Counted from the first letter of the stretch, positions 23,331 through 36,478 are shown. The stretch is 64,000 nucleotides of DNA from Benincasa hispida (GCF_009727055.1 NC_052351.1:58721564-58785563), one strand, 5' to 3'. Numbers and translations are program-made. The notes: generated from the letters alone by a model not told the origin.

Positions 23331-23815
23331 TTAAGACGACTCAAGATCACCAGAAATGTTATGCTGACAAAAGCTGTCGAGAATTAGAATTCAAGGTGGA
23401 AGATAGAGTTTTCCTAAAGCTTTCTCCTTGGAAAGGAGTGCTATGTTTTGGTAGGAAAGGAAAACTGAGTCCAAGATATATAGGACTCTATGAAATCCTG
23501 GAATGCATAGGACCATCAACCTATCGTTTGGCATTGCCAATGGGGCTTTCCAAGATTCATGATGTGTTCCATGTGTTGATGTTACATAAATATGTTCTTG
23601 ACCCGTCACATGTTCTAGAATCACAACCACTACAACTTAAGGAAAATATATCCTATAAGGAAGAACCTATACAAATCTTAAACAGAAAGGAGCAAGTATT
23701 GAGAAACAAGACAATTCCACTAGTTAAAGTGTTGTGGAGAAACCATGTAGTGGAAGAAGCCACCTGGGAAAGCGAACAACAGATAAGAGCCAGATACCCT
23801 CAGTTATTCACCTAA
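23331..23815 (+). pseudogene. Integrase C-terminal domain with chromodomain
   Basis: VEDRVFLKLSPWKGV and GKLSPRYIGLYEILECIG form the GPF/Y-type C-terminal module of Gypsy integrases. HDVFHVLMLHKY follows. EEPIQILNRKEQVLRNKTIP, VKVLWRNH and EEATWESEQQIR are the chromodomain that marks chromoviruses and is thought to guide integration to modified histones. This 139-codon stretch is open from 23396 to the TAA at 23815, the longest intact piece of this element. Confidence 0.92.
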
Positions 23816-23848
23816 CGACTTCTAGTTGAATTTCGAGAACAAAATTCA

Positions 23849-23859
23849 CAAAAAGGGGG
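23849..23859 (+). promoter_or_regulatory. Polypurine tract of the chromovirus
   Basis: CAAAAAGGGGG follows TTTCGAGAACAAAATTCA, the usual sequence between pol and 3' LTR in plant chromoviruses. It primes plus-strand DNA synthesis. Confidence 0.75.
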
Positions 23860-26195
23860 TACTAACTTATAAGCCCTTATTATTTTCCTCTTGTTTATGA
23901 TTAGAATTAACTTAAACAAGGGACTTTAGAATTTACCTAAATGAATCACTTTGATTATATGATCTAAGCATGTTTTGTTGCTAAGTGTTGAAGTTAGTTG
24001 TTGGAAATTACTTTACAAGTGCAAGTTCATTTTTATTTATTTAGTAACTTAGTATTATTGATTGCTGGAGTAATTGATTATGAGTGGGTGATTGGCTATT
24101 TAATATTAGTGGTGATTGGCTAAGTGTTCAAAAGAAAGAAGAAACAAAATTTGGTAGGAGGAACAAAGTAGGCCGAGAGTGAGGAGAAGGAGTGTTTAGG
24201 TTGGAGAATATTTTAAAATTAATTCCCTAAATTTATAAATTAATTTAACTAGAGAAAGTTAATTAAGGATGAAAAAGATAAGGAAACAATGAGAAGAAGC
24301 CATGTAGTAGGACAAGTAAGCAGCTGGATGACTCAGTTTGATTAAAGAAAGAAAAGATAGTTTCTGGCACCATATGAAGGGCATTTTTGGAAGGTTGGTT
24401 TTTCCCATTTACCTGTGTTATCTCTATGATTTTTGAACCAAATTAAAGTTGATTGAGGTAGAATAAATCATAAGGCTGCCAGAGTGATTGAAAATCGAGA
24501 AGTTAAGAAAATTTGAAGGAAATAGAGGTTGTCTAAAAATCGAGTGAATCTAAGCTTGCTATTTTGAAAGAGTTTTCAAGGCACTTTGAGGTGGATTTTG
24601 GCACCCAAAATTTTTGGTAAGCTAGCTAAAAGGTCTCTCTTGAGTTTCATAAAATTTATTTGAAGTTTATTTGATTAGAAATGAAAAATCGTGTTGCAGC
24701 AGGAATTTCACTAGGCGAAGATAGCAACCACCCCCTAAGCACCCCTAACCACGCGCGCTTGGCGCCCATCCGCCTAGCCACCCGCGCACATCCCCACCCA
24801 CCAGCCGTGCCCCACGCCCATCATTACATGCCCACACCCAGGCACGTCCACCTATGCCCCCTATTGTGCGCCCACACCTATTTTGGGTGCCCAATTGCTT
24901 ATTTTTTTAGTATTTGGGTGTTGATGAGCATTTTTTAAGCTTAGTTAGAATTTTCTTGATCTTTTGATCCTAAAATGAATAATTTTGGATTTTAAAATGT
25001 TTTTTTGGGCTATTTTGGATTATTTAAGAAAAATAGACTTAAGGAGAAAAATATAATGATTTAGGAGTTAAATTGAGTTCAATTGAGTTCAATTGGTCTA
25101 ATTAAATCACTAAGGGTTGATGGTGGATTTAAGAATGTTGAATGGTTGTGAGAGTGGTTTCAAACTACTAATTCTTGTACCTAAGATGGTTATTTTTCCA
25201 TGCTACTTGAATGTGTTTCAGTAGCACTACTTAGATGATCAGGGGCTACCGGGGTCAGATGTGGCCAGAGTATATCAGGAAGTCTAGAGGAACTTGCGCT
25301 TGTAGCACTACCCAGGCTATCTTGGGGCTATTGGGGTCAGATATGGCCAGAGTATATCGGGGAGCCTAGAGTAACTTACACATGTGGTGTGGATCCATGT
25401 ATAGCCTTAAGGCAGCTCTGTGTGCGCGTACAACTTTGGTATTTGGTTTACACTGCGAGGGCATTCCTTGTCTAGCGTAACCCGCTATTGTAAACGAGTA
25501 TTTGGGTATAGAGTTGGTATAGTTTCTGATAACTCTTGTATGTTTTATACTATTCTTTCTATGAGATATGATCATGCTACTGTTTTACTAGCTCATGTTG
25601 AAATGCTACAGAATCTTTTATACTTTGTCAATGATTTATTGAAGGATTTGATCAACTTCACTGATATTTTTAAAGAGAAAACTAATGTTCATATTAAATT
25701 ACCACTCATTAGGCATTAGCTCATGCTTTTTAATGTTTTTTCCCCCCAGGTAGCGATAAAATTTTAGACTCAAGCTGAGTTGTCTACTGCCACACGACGA
25801 GGGTCTCCTTCTACATCGTAGGTCTATGTGTTTCGTTATTCATGTTGTAAATAGTTTGCATATCATGAACGATATGTATTTGTGTTTTGGGAATGTGGGA
25901 CAAAAATAGTTTTATGGTTGTATAGTTATCAAAAAGTGTTTCTATAGTACATGAACTTTGTTGATGGTTTGTATATAACAAATGATGGAAAGGCTATGAA
26001 ATGTGTTTTTGAATATCATGAAATGGAATATGTCGAATGGGAATTAAATGCATTGAATGATCATTGTGTAATTGTTTAGGTTCAAGTACAAGTTGAGTTG
26101 GTTAGTTGGATACTAAATGTCATTAAGGAAGGTGATGTTTAACAACTTCACACCTCTTTCTAGATTAGGTGAGTAATCTGGGAGGGGGTGTAACA
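23860..26195 (+). mobile_element. 3' LTR of the chromovirus, about 2.3 kb
   Basis: It starts after the polypurine tract with a degenerate end (TACTAACTTATAAGCCC) and ends GGGGGTGTAACA at 26195. The next base begins a minus-strand Copia RT whose codons for YFNQVW read up to the junction, which fixes the boundary. The five bases ACCCA (26196-26200) are the predicted duplicate. It contains a C-rich low-complexity block (24716-24890) and an 81-bp tandem duplication (25221-25383). Confidence 0.8.
25221..25383 (+). repeat. 81-bp tandem duplication in the chromovirus LTR
   Basis: GTAGCACTAC opens both units (25221 and 25302). Each contains GGGGTCAGAT and GGCCAGAGTATATC. The two differ by about one base in eight. 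Confidence 0.85.
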
Positions 26196-28727
26196 ACCCA
26201 GACTTGATTGAAGTACATCGACTCCATCTTAAGATTCGTGGTTTTAATCCATTCATCTTTGTCCACATCACCCATTGCCTAGTTATAGGTTAATGGATCC
26301 TTGACGCCATCATCTACTATGACGGCTTGAGTTTCTATCAAACCCAAATAGCAGGCAAGTTGGGTAACAACTCTTCTACTACGTCGAGGCTCCCTCAACT
26401 CTCGAGAAGGACGTGCTTGACTAGATGAAGCAACATCAACACCCCTTGTTGATGTGCTAGGTTCTTCAACAACTCTTGTTGAAGTTTCAATAATTTCGTT
26501 GGAAAACTCATTCAATACGATTTTGCTTCTTGATTTATGCTCCCTAAAGTGGTCTTCCTCCAAAAAATTAGTATTTTTCAATACAAATACTTTATTCTCT
26601 TTTGGATCATAAAAGAGGCCATCTCTCATTTCTTTTGAATAGCCTACTAATAGGTATAACTTCGAACGTGGTTCCAATTTCTTTGAGGTAGCCACTTGCA
26701 TATGGGCCAGACACCCCCAAATCCTAAGATGTAATAAACTACTTTTACGACCTCTCCACAGTTCAAAAGGTGTTTCAGAAACACTTTTTTATGGAAATTG
26801 ATTAAAAAAATAGGTTGCAATCTCCACTACATAACCCTAAACGAGTTAGGTAGAGTAGTATAACTTATCATCGATCGAACTATATGTAATAGGATTCTAT
26901 TTCTCCTTTCTAATACACCATTTTATTGAAGTGTATCAGGTGCTGAGAGTTGAGATATAATTCCATGTTTTATCAAAATTTCTGTAACGTCATATCCATA
27001 TACTCTCCACATTGATCTGATCAAAGTATTTTTATCTTTTCACCCAATAAATTTTCAACTTCAGCTTTGTACTCCTTGAACTTTGCAAGTGTATCAGACT
27101 TATATTGTAATATATAAACGTACCAAAATCTAGAATAATCATCTATAAAAATGATGAAGTATTCATACCGCCCTCTTACCTTAACATTCATTGTGACACA
27201 AAGGTCTGAATGAGTTCCAAGGGTTCTTTGGCTCTATAACCTTTTCCAGTAAAAAGTCGTTTTGTCATTTTTTCTTCTAGACAAAATTCACAAATAGGTA
27301 AAGAATTTTCTTCTAACTCTTTTAGAAGTCCATTCATGACCAATCTTTCGATCCTATTGAAATTTATATGACCCAATCTTAGATGTCAAAGATGAACATT
27401 TTCTTTTGGAGAAACTTTTAGTTTTAAATTTTTATTCTTGCAGTGTTCAACATTTCAACATTATGGAGCAATTTTGATGCTAACGGCCTTAGCATATATA
27501 AGTTATTTTCATTTATTGCCGAAGAAATATCAATATCATTTTTCAAAGTAAACGCTTCATCACAAAGAAAGGATATATTATAGAACTGTTCTGATAAACG
27601 AGATATGGAAAATTAAATTCCTCTTAAAATGAGAAACTAAATATACCTTGTCCAACAAAATAAATTTAAAATTGAAAAATAACTTTAAGCTCTCAACTGC
27701 AACCATGAAGACAACATGTTCTGTCCCAACTCGCATAGTCATATCTCTAGCCTCTAACTGCTGCTAGGAACTAGTTTCCTAAAAAGATGAACAAAGGTGA
27801 TTAGCGGCTCTTGAATCAAATATCTAGGTGGAATTGTCATTTTCTACTGAACAGGTTTCTAAAACTAGTAAATCATATTTACCTTCTTGTTCCTTTTTCT
27901 TCTCGGCCAAGTAAATTTGACAGTTTGTCTTCTAGTGCCCATCCTGGTTACAATGAAAACATGTTTCCTTTACAATCTCCACCTTTTTCCCTTCTGGGCA
28001 GCAGCAACAGGGGTAACTTTATTCCCCCCTCCACCTTTCTTCTTCTCAAAGTGGGCACAAAATTTTTTCTAGATGTCGAACCTTTATGGAACCTTTTTTA
28101 GGAACTAGCAACATTTGCCTCCTTGTGTTGTCCTTTGACTTTCATCAAAGACTCGTAGGTTTGCACCTCGTTGAGAAGGATGGTAAGGTTGTATTCTATT
28201 TTGTTTATTACAGCATTTCTACGGAACTTCAGGAAACTCTTCAGAAGAGTCTATAAAATAAAGCTTACCTAGTTGGAGTCATCTATAATAGCCCCATTCA
28301 TCTTTGCCATGTTGAAGTGGACCATCATGTTAAGGACATGTTCCCCAACAGATGATCCCTTGTTCATCCTACCGTTGAAGATGAACTTGAGGGCATCATG
28401 CTTGAGATGTATGGATGGCTGCCCGAACATCTCATGCAATAACTCCATGATCTCACATGCAGTGACCATGGTCTCATGTTTTTTGGCCAACACTTCAGTT
28501 AAGCTTGCCAAAATATAGACTCGAGCCTTATCATTGACCTTCGTCCATCTGTCATGAGCATCACAAACATTTCGTGATGCATTGACTCTAGGGGCTGAAG
28601 GACACTCCTCCGTTACAAACTTAAGGTCGTCGATGACCAAGATGGTGATAATAGTATTTTTTCATGTGACATAATTTTTACCGGATAATTTATCAGTACC
28701 AAGTAAGGAGATTATAACGCTAGTCAT
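26196..28727 (-). pseudogene. Copia gag-pol fragment, truncated in RT by the chromovirus
   Basis: On the minus strand gag starts at 28727 (MTSVIISLLGTDKLSGKNY) and continues through RVYILASLTEVLAKKHE, EMFGQP and the spacer to a degraded middle. Pre-integrase motifs LGHINFNRIERLVMNG and PICEFCLEEKMTK lie at 27376-27250. The integrase core begins FIDDYSR near 27165 and is full of stops. The integrase-RT linker from about 26709 is open (SKKLEPRSKLYLLVGY, LEEDHFREHK, Ser/Thr-rich spacer, GLIETQAVIVDDGVKDPLTY). RT stops at YFNQVW where the chromovirus is inserted. It belongs to the same broad group as the element at 33050-42930. Confidence 0.88.
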
Positions 28728-30868
28728 GTTTATAAGTTTCCAATACAAAACAAATTAGTTATATTAGATACATTTGCATAACTTATTTAATGAAATCAAG
28801 TTTTAGAAAATATTAATGAAACTTTAACATCATTTTATTTTTGTAATGATATTTCAGTGATTTAGAGTAAATATCATCTTAGGGTGTACAGTTATTCCTT
28901 CACTAAATTGAGACAATCTACCCAAGAATTGCACTAGAATAACTCTTATTCCTATAATACTTAGTCACCATTGATTTGGCCAAGAAATCATTAACTTTAT
29001 ATTTTCTTGTAAGTATAACCCTTCATTTTCAACCTTATAGCCCTAGCCCAATAAGCCTGCTTCAGGGAAGGAGAATATTGGTGCAATTGTCCATAGCGAT
29101 CTTATCCATTTCTAGAGTTTACTCTATCCCTTTCCATGCAAACACCTTCCTAAGGGGGATGCTTCCAAGGCACCACGAGGTCAAGCATGGAAAAATATCA
29201 CAAACTAATGTAGGAGACTGTAGGATGTTTTGACATACGTCCTTCTCCCACTTACTATAAACACTTTCTCCATTCACCATGATATTGGACCCATGCAAAT
29301 ACCTTCCTAAGGGAGGGTGCACTCAGGGCACCAGGAGGCCAAGCATGGATCTCATGATGTGAATTTTTTAGGGAGAACATGAGTGAAAAAGTGACTATCA
29401 TATACATTTTTTTTCCTCCCACTAAGTGTTTTAAAACACAATGTTTATTAACTGAAGTAAATTTGGCTAATTAATTTAACTAAGTCCTTTTTAATTTGCT
29501 CAATATAACATTTATATGAATATTTTAACAATACATGATTATTATTTATTAAATAGTTTAATAAATTTTAATAATTTATTGCATGCTTATGCAATATTTG
29601 TTTAATTCACTTTCTAGGTCAGTTCGCAGGTAGAGGTGTTTGGTTTCCATCAGCTTAAATACTCTAGCGTTAGACAGATATTCTTTAGACAAAGGTCCCT
29701 TATAGACAATTATTTTATAAATTTAATATTTTATTCAATCCAATTAATCCTATTAAAATAATAAATAAAAGATTAACCTATTTCTAATCAAACTAGAAAC
29801 AATTTAACACAAGTCTAGGGGAATTAATTTTAAACCAATTAAAATTAATTAAGACCTATGTTTGCATGGAACTCTTGATTATAGATTTTAATTTCTAATT
29901 CATTAAACATATAGCTCTTACAAATTAATGAATTGTTAAAACTTATAACATACATACTAACAACATTATTTGATTATAGCAATTATATTACCAATGTAAT
30001 GTCATGTTCCATGCATTTCTAATTTTATTAACAAACATAATATAATAATCATATTAAGCTATGAATGAACTATATAGTAAACATGCTTTTAATCATACAT
30101 TAAAAGGAATAATATAACACATATTATAAACATGCATATTACATTATATGCATCATACATGTGCATATTTTAGGAATAACCTAAACTTTAAGTATAACAT
30201 TTATATTTAAATATGATGTGTGATTATGCATAACCTATGGTGGGATTTTAAATCTATCTGGCATACGATATGCAACATATAAAAAATATATTTAAACCTA
30301 CATCCCATGCACATTAAAATATATTATAAGCATTAATAGAATATTTGGCACAAATAGTTAAATTAATATAATTGAAATCTATTAACTTAATTATAAAACA
30401 AATAAATTCCAAAAAAAAAAAAAAAAACAAGGGAGAAAACGGCTATGGAGACTTGAACCCATAACTAGAACCTCGCATACAGGCCCATGAATCTCGGAGC
30501 ACTGCGGTGCTACAGAAAATTTGTCAGTCTTGCCTCGCATTGGAGTGTCGCGGTGCTTTTTCTAGAAACGTCATATTTGTTCGATTTCTACAGTTCTCCT
30601 CTATTTTTCGGTGTTCTCCATGGCAATCAGCCACAACGAACAACCCAGACAATGAATACAGACTCGATTGTAGTAAAATAACTGCCAAAAACAAATGAAC
30701 CCTTACAATTTAATCAAATCAAATAGCAATAGGAGATCTATGTGCCAAATATCAAAAACATCTATTACGCCAAAAACCCAATTAAAATTATAGTATTCAT
30801 CATATGACATACAGTACAGATACCAAAATCAATTTTGATTTCCTAAACAAAAAACAAAGATAATTCAA
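28728..30868 (-). mobile_element. ORF-less leader of the minus Copia
   Basis: About 2.1 kb lie between the PBS and the gag start with no supported ORF. The part near 29370-29100 contains two copies of a module (minus strand CATGCTTGGCCTCCTGGTGC and CCTTAGGAAGGTGTTTGC) that also occurs in the leaders at 36479-36676 and 63180-63540. The middle (29400-30400) is AT-rich with nothing else visible. Palindromic words lie near 30495-30560. Confidence 0.7.
30495..30560 (-). repeat. GC-rich palindromic words in the leader
   Basis: GAGCACTGCGGTGCTAC near 30498 can fold as AGCAC-TGCG-GTGCT, and a related AGTGTCGCGGTGCT follows about 45 bp later. They lie about 320-370 nt downstream of the PBS, the same place as the palindrome clusters of three other Copia leaders here. 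Confidence 0.5.
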
Positions 30869-30882
30869 TGGCTCTAATACCA
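30869..30882 (-). promoter_or_regulatory. Primer-binding site, tRNA-Met type
   Basis: The minus strand reads TGGTATTAGAGCCA, one mismatch from the tRNA-Met complement, two bases after the LTR end at 30885. Confidence 0.8.
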
Positions 30883-30884
30883 AT

Positions 30885-31455
30885 TTAAAGGAATGCGGAA
30901 GTGTGAAATCGTTTTTGTCCTTTAATTGGGATAGAAAAACATAAGTGATTTATAGGAAAAATAAAGGCTAAGCATTCAATTAAGGGAATTTAGGAAAAAT
31001 ACCTTTGAAAACCAATTTCTTCACAAATCTCCGTAAAAAATTTCTCTGCACAAATTCCCGAGAAATCGAATCAAAAGATACTATCGATAGGACTTCCCCA
31101 CTATGTCCCCGGAAGAATCACGGATGGTGGGATCCAAAAATGCTAGTGAACTAAAGAAAAGATTGAAAGAAGATTTTCTCCGAGAGTTTGAGAGAGAGCA
31201 TGGAGATGATAACCACTAGATTATTTTTGTGACCCTACGTTTTCTATCTTTTACATAAACTAACATGAGGGAAAATAACCCTCCTGAGTTCCCACTCTTC
31301 ATTCCTCTGCATAACTATAGGGAGTTAATTCATTTAAAATTAATTAATTTATTTAATTGATAAATATATATATTAAATCATATTTCATATATAATACATA
31401 ATTAAATAAATATTAATTAATTAACTGTTATTAATTAATGTAAATATCACTGGTA
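30885..31455 (-). mobile_element. 5' LTR of the minus Copia, 5'-truncated
   Basis: Only the last 570 bp or so of the LTR remain. It carries a splice-donor-like TTTCAAAG|GTATTT at 31012 (minus), 127 bp before the LTR end. At about 31455 it meets the coding sequence of another Copia on the plus strand; the mechanism of truncation is not visible. Confidence 0.7.
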
Positions 31456-33049
31456 ACAAAGAGAACTTCATATAAACTGAGATGGAAAATCAATTCTGCT
31501 GGGAAGAAGGGTGAATGGCCTGTATTACCTATTGAATGTGCCATTCCCTCACATAGCTCTACTATCTCAAGCTAACAAATCAGAAGACTTTGAACTGGCA
31601 CAAGAGACTCTCTCACATCAATGAATAGGAGTTGAATGAATTATCAAAACAAGGGCTGATTCAACCTAAAGCCACTAAGAGATTGAGATTTTTAGAGCAT
31701 TCTGTCTATGGAAAAGCTAAAAGACTCAAATTCACAAAAGAAATTCATACTTCCAAGGATATGCTCAACTACATACATGCTGACTTATGGGGACTAGATA
31801 AAACTCCTTCTTGGAGTGACTCAAGGTACTTTCTATCCCTAGTAGATGACTATTCTAGGAAGGTATGGACTTATGTGCTAAAATCTAAAAATCAAGCTTT
31901 TGATATATTTAAAGAATGGGTTGCAAAAGGTAAAAATCAAACTGAAGAGAAAGTAAAAACTCTTAGAACAGACAATGGCCTTGAGTTTATGGGTAATATG
32001 TTTACTAATTTCTGAAATGAGCATGGTATAGATAAACACGCAACAGTTATTTGCATACCCAAACAAAATGGGGTAGCTGAGAGGATTAATAGAACTCTTA
32101 TGAAAAGAGTGAGCTGCATGCTATCAAAGGCTAATCTTAAAGAAGTATTATGGGCAAAAGCTTTAGCAACAACCACCTACACCATAAATAGAAGCCCCTG
32201 CACTTCTATTGACATGAAAACACCTGAAGAAATGTGGATAAGTGTACCTCCAGACCTATCAAACCTAAAAGCCTTTGGATGCACAATATATTTACGTGTG
32301 AGGTAAAGAAAACTTGAACCTAAGGCTCTAAATTGCATCTTTATAGGGTATCCTGAAGAGACTAACGGTTTTAAGCTATGGGATTTTAGTTCCAATCGAA
32401 GTACTATTAGTAGAGACATCATTTTCAGAGAAGTTGAGATGTTTATGGTTTCAAAGAAGAGAAAATAACTAGCTAAAGGTGTGTTAAATGAGAATTCCAT
32501 TACTTTTAAGGTGAAGCTTTTACCTAGAATTGAAAAGAGCAATTGAACAAACAACACAAGATCAAAGCTCTTAGCCTGAGAACCTAACTGATTACTCTTT
32601 GACAAAAGTAGAAGAAGAAGAGAAATTAATCCCCCAGCCAGATACACAAATAATGATTATGTATCAGATTTTGCTAACATTACAGAAAGTCCTCTTGTTG
32701 AAGAACCTCGGAGTTTTGAAGAAGCCATGTCAAGCAAAGAAAATGATAAGTGGTTGCAAGCCATGGAAAGTGCAATGAGTTCTTTAAAGAATAACAACAC
32801 TGGGATGTAATGCCTCTACCCCCAAACAAAAATTCCATCCCCTACAAATGGATTTTCAAAAGAAAACTATTTGATAACAACTCAGAGAGAATAAAGTTTA
32901 AACCAGGCTAGTCGCCAAGGGCTTTAGGCAGAAGGGTTAGATTATAATGAAATTTTCTTTCTACTTGTAAAACTGATAGCATCGAAAATGTGTTATCTTC
33001 CTCTACTTAATTCAAGTTCATTTCTATGATTAATGTGTTTATTTAGTAT
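31456..33049 (+). pseudogene. Copia pol fragment: pre-integrase, integrase, start of RT
   Basis: LWHKRLSHIN near 31590 and LNELSKQGLIQP form the pre-integrase domain. The integrase core runs YIHADLWG (first Asp), SLVDDYSRKVWTYVL, TLRTDNGLEFMG (second Asp) and NGVAERINRTLMKRVSCML (Glu), so the D-D-E residues are all present in the fragment, with a TGA at 32013-32015 in between. LKAFGCTIYLRV, the linker and the first RT residues (SFEEAMSSKENDKWLQAMES) follow. RT is cut at 33049 by the insertion of the next Copia. This lineage differs from the neighbouring Copias. Confidence 0.88.
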
Positions 33050-35082
33050 TGTTGGTTTGTATGTCCTAAAACTCGCAGTTTGTAAAATTAAACATATTAT
33101 ATTATCAATAAAGATGTTATTCAAGATTTCTTCAATAAAGTTGTTATTGAATCTATTAATTGTATTCTTAAAGTCTAAATCTAATAAACTAAGATCCATG
33201 GCTATTACATGAATACTTGAACTTTATGTAGAGACATAAAGATGGATTAACTTCGAGTAAATAGCCAAAACAGTCTATAGTATATGATTAAGGTTGGGTA
33301 CCTTATTCTGGTAACACTATTGGATGTGGCATACTCTGTAGCTGTTACAAGTTGTTGTAAACATACTACAAACGAAGTGATCTAGATACGTTCATGTATT
33401 GACATGAGGAGTGGAGGCATCCTATGCAATGAATTTGCATAAGATCAGACCAAGAAATAAGTCACTCTTAATATATAATGTTGTTTACTGTTTAAGACTG
33501 ACTATTTCACTTAGATGACCTAGATAACTTCATCTTAATTCTAGGCTAACTATGAACTCCTGTCTATTCGAGATTATCCTTAGATTAACATGGGTGAGGG
33601 TTGGCTCTACAACGCCGACTCAATAAGCCTCCCATTTCAGGGGTAAGACTGGGTAGATAGCTGGGGACATAGGGTGTAAGATGAAATTTAGGCCTACCCG
33701 ATTTAGGGATAGGAGAAAGGTTGTTCTCTTAAGTATTGAATCCAGGTCTTGAACAAGGGGCCCCACCCTCTCACTGGCCCGACAGGGATCCGGTTTAGTG
33801 ATTGGATCATAAACCAATTGTTCATTAGAGGATTAGTGGGAACTTAAGGAACAAGACGTAATATTGGGGGTAAAACAACATATTGACCCACGATATTATG
33901 AATAATCTATGAAGGGTCGACTTACTGGTTATGGTTATATTATGTGGACATAAATATTGAGCTATTGAGCTATAGTGGTATGACTTAATAGTTAACGAGT
34001 ATTGATTAATTCGGTCTAAAGAATTTAGCCAATTAACCTTAATCGTTGGAGTTCATGATTTGTAGGTTCATAAGGTCCATCTACTAGCTCGTAAAACATG
34101 AACACCTTGAATTACTAATTTGAGTGAATTTGGAATCATATCAATTTTAGTTGTTCAAATTGTTTTTTAAATTTGAAAATGTTCAAATTGAAATTAGTGT
34201 TTTGAATTTGAATTAGTTTAAAATCGAATTAGGGTTTGTTTAATTATATACGATATAGTTAACGTATAATTTATTGAAATTAAACGAAACTGGAGAGTTT
34301 ATAATATTTAAATATTGATTTAAATATAAATTACATGAATTGGATTCATGTTTAAAATTAGGTGTGTGATTAATTTAATATTTGATATTAAATTATTTAA
34401 TTAATTAAATTTGTTTAATTAATTAAAAATCAAATTAATTTCCAATTTTAAATTCAATTTTCGAAATTTAATTTTGAAATGTTGAATTTGATTAATTATG
34501 AATTAAATCAAATTGATTTTAATTAATTTTGAATTAATTCAAAAATTGGAAATTAAGAAATTAATTTGAAATTGGAAATTTGAGAAAGTGGGTTTTCCCA
34601 CTTTTCTCAAGCATGTGGTGCTTCTCATGCAGAATCACACAATTCCCACTTGAATTGGGATGTAGCTACTGGCCATCAATCAAATTGAAGGTGGTTGCAT
34701 GCTGAGATTCAATAAAAACTCTCAGATTTAAAGAAGAAGTAGATGAACTTGAGCTGAAAAACTAGGTTTCTACTACTTCATCTTCTTCCTCACAAACTCT
34801 CTCAATTTCCTTCACCCAATTCACTCATATTCGAGTTCCACCACTCAAATTCAAGATTGAGAATAGTAGAGAAGATCTCTTAGTGGTTCACTGTCGATTT
34901 GGAGCTGATTTGAAGTGAAGAGCAGCTTGGAATTGGAAAATTTCATCAAAGGTAAGTTCAACTTGAAACCCGCTTTAATTTTCTGAAATAGCATGCTTTA
35001 GAACTCAAATTAAGTGTAATTAGAGTGTTTATTAATTTTGTTTGCTTCCGTTGCTTGCTTGTTATTCCATCAATTAGTATCA
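33050..35082 (+). mobile_element. 5' LTR of Copia element D, 2,033 bp
   Basis: It starts TGTTGGTTTGTATGTCC and ends TTCCATCA, two bases before the PBS. Its first 110 bp match the truncated 3' LTR at 42821-42930. The preceding AGTAT (33045-33049) would be the left target duplicate. A consensus splice donor ATCAAAG|GTAAGT lies at 34952, 131 bp before the LTR end. The interval 34120-34600 is very AT-rich. Confidence 0.88.
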
Positions 35083-35084
35083 GC

Positions 35085-35099
35085 GCATGATTTAAGCAC
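35085..35099 (+). promoter_or_regulatory. Primer-binding site of Copia D, degenerate
   Basis: TAGTATCAGCGCATG stands two bases after the LTR end. It has two mismatches from TGGTATCAGAGCATG, the usual Met-type PBS, so the copy has probably decayed. Confidence 0.75.
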
Positions 35100-35369
35100 T
35101 CAATTAGCATTAACTTGAGTTTTTGTGGGTGAATTTCTAAAGTTGCATGTTTGAACCGATATGGATGACTTTTTCAGCTTTGGCATTAGATTCCTCTTTG
35201 ATTTCCAAGTTAAATTTGTAATTGGCTCTTGTTTGATAAGTTTATATATGTGCTCTAGAGTCTGTAATTTATTTAGAGTCATTAGAGTCCGATTTAAGCT
35301 GTAATTTGGAGTTTGAAGCAAGCAAGGTCATGAAGCAGCAGCTGAAGAATTGCATTCTGCCAAGGTAGT

Positions 35370-35475
35370 GTTGCAACGTCGCGTCTGAGCATTGCAATGC
35401 TGTTCTTGGTGAAGACCTTAGCGTTGCAACACTGAGATGAGCATTGCGACGCTGTTCATTCCAGTTGAGCAATGC
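35370..35475 (+). repeat. Palindromic words GTTGCAAC and AGCATTGCAATGCT in the leader
   Basis: A perfect 14-bp palindrome AGCATTGCAATGCT lies at 35388-35401, and GTTGCAAC occurs at 35370-35377 and 35423-35430. GAGCATTGCGACGCTG and GAGCAATGCGCGG follow. The cluster starts 285 nt after the PBS. Confidence 0.7.
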
Positions 35476-35479
35476 GCGG

Positions 35480-36478
35480 TTCAAGCCGGTTCACACTGGA
35501 GAGGTCTGGTTCGACTGCTTCAGCCCTATTCCGATCCAATTCAACCCTTTTTGATGCTTTGGAGGTCCGACTCGAGCGGTTTGGATCCGGTTCAAGTCGA
35601 TTCGGGCAGTTCTACATCAAATTAAAGCTATTTTAGACCTATTTTTGTAATAATTTAGTTATTTTGCTTGCTTAGGATGCCAAAGTTGAACCATATCAGT
35701 GTTTATTTAAATAATTATGCATGTGGTGTATGTTGTATTTAAATTTAAACATGTTTATGCATATCGTATGCCATTTAGATTTAAATCCTACCATAGGAAG
35801 CATGTTACATGCATTATGTATATATTATAAATTGTTATAATGTATAGAATGCATATTTAGGGTTTCACTTATTTAATATAACTGTTATATTAAATTTGAA
35901 TGTCTTTGATGCATGTTGTGGATGTAAGAGCATGTCTATTTTTATAAGTTGTTATAAAATTGAGTTAGACATTAAAATCCATAACAAAGATAAGCAGCAT
36001 GCTCATGTAAGTTAATCACCCGTATTAATAAGTTAAAATAGGTCGACATCTTGTAAAATGTGGTTACAAACTCAACCGGTAATTAATCCTATCTAAGGCC
36101 GGAGGTACTTAAGTTGACGGTCTACGGAACACCTCCTACCTGGGGATTATGGTCGAATAATGGAGCATTGTTAACCGGTTTTATAAGCATACGTGAGCGA
36201 TGTGAGGTGATAAAACAGTTTATTACCTAGACATCGTAGGTTAAAAACAAATCCAATTATAAACTTGGATAAACCATATAGACTTAGGATTATTTATTTA
36301 GCCCAAATGAACTTAAGTATAAATATACCCAATTTAATGGTAGAACACTTCAGTGGGAGTTCAATAACTTATATGATAAAGTTATTAGAACACTTCAATG
36401 AGAGATTAATAACATATATGATACATTATTTTTAGCTCTCACGTCCCTAAGAGTTCACAATTGAGATTTAAGCAGTAC
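35480..36478 (+). other. Leader of Copia D without genes
   Basis: No ORF worth naming. The sequence between 35990 and 36250 (GGAGGTACTTAAGTTGACGG) resembles 62780-62850 of the right-hand Copia leader. Two similar stretches with ACACTTCAGTGGGAG and ACACTTCAATGAGAG lie near 36343 and 36390. Confidence 0.6.

Noticed and set aside
24681..24938. Pro/His-rich ORF in the GC-rich block
   Set aside because: Low-complexity C-rich LTR sequence without motif.
28976..29322. Short ORFs on both strands in the leader repeat module
   Set aside because: They fall in conserved non-coding leader modules and are not shared in frame with the other leaders.
30487..30698. Two short ORFs in the minus Copia leader
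   Set aside because: No motif, overlapping frames, and they lie in a leader with palindromic words.
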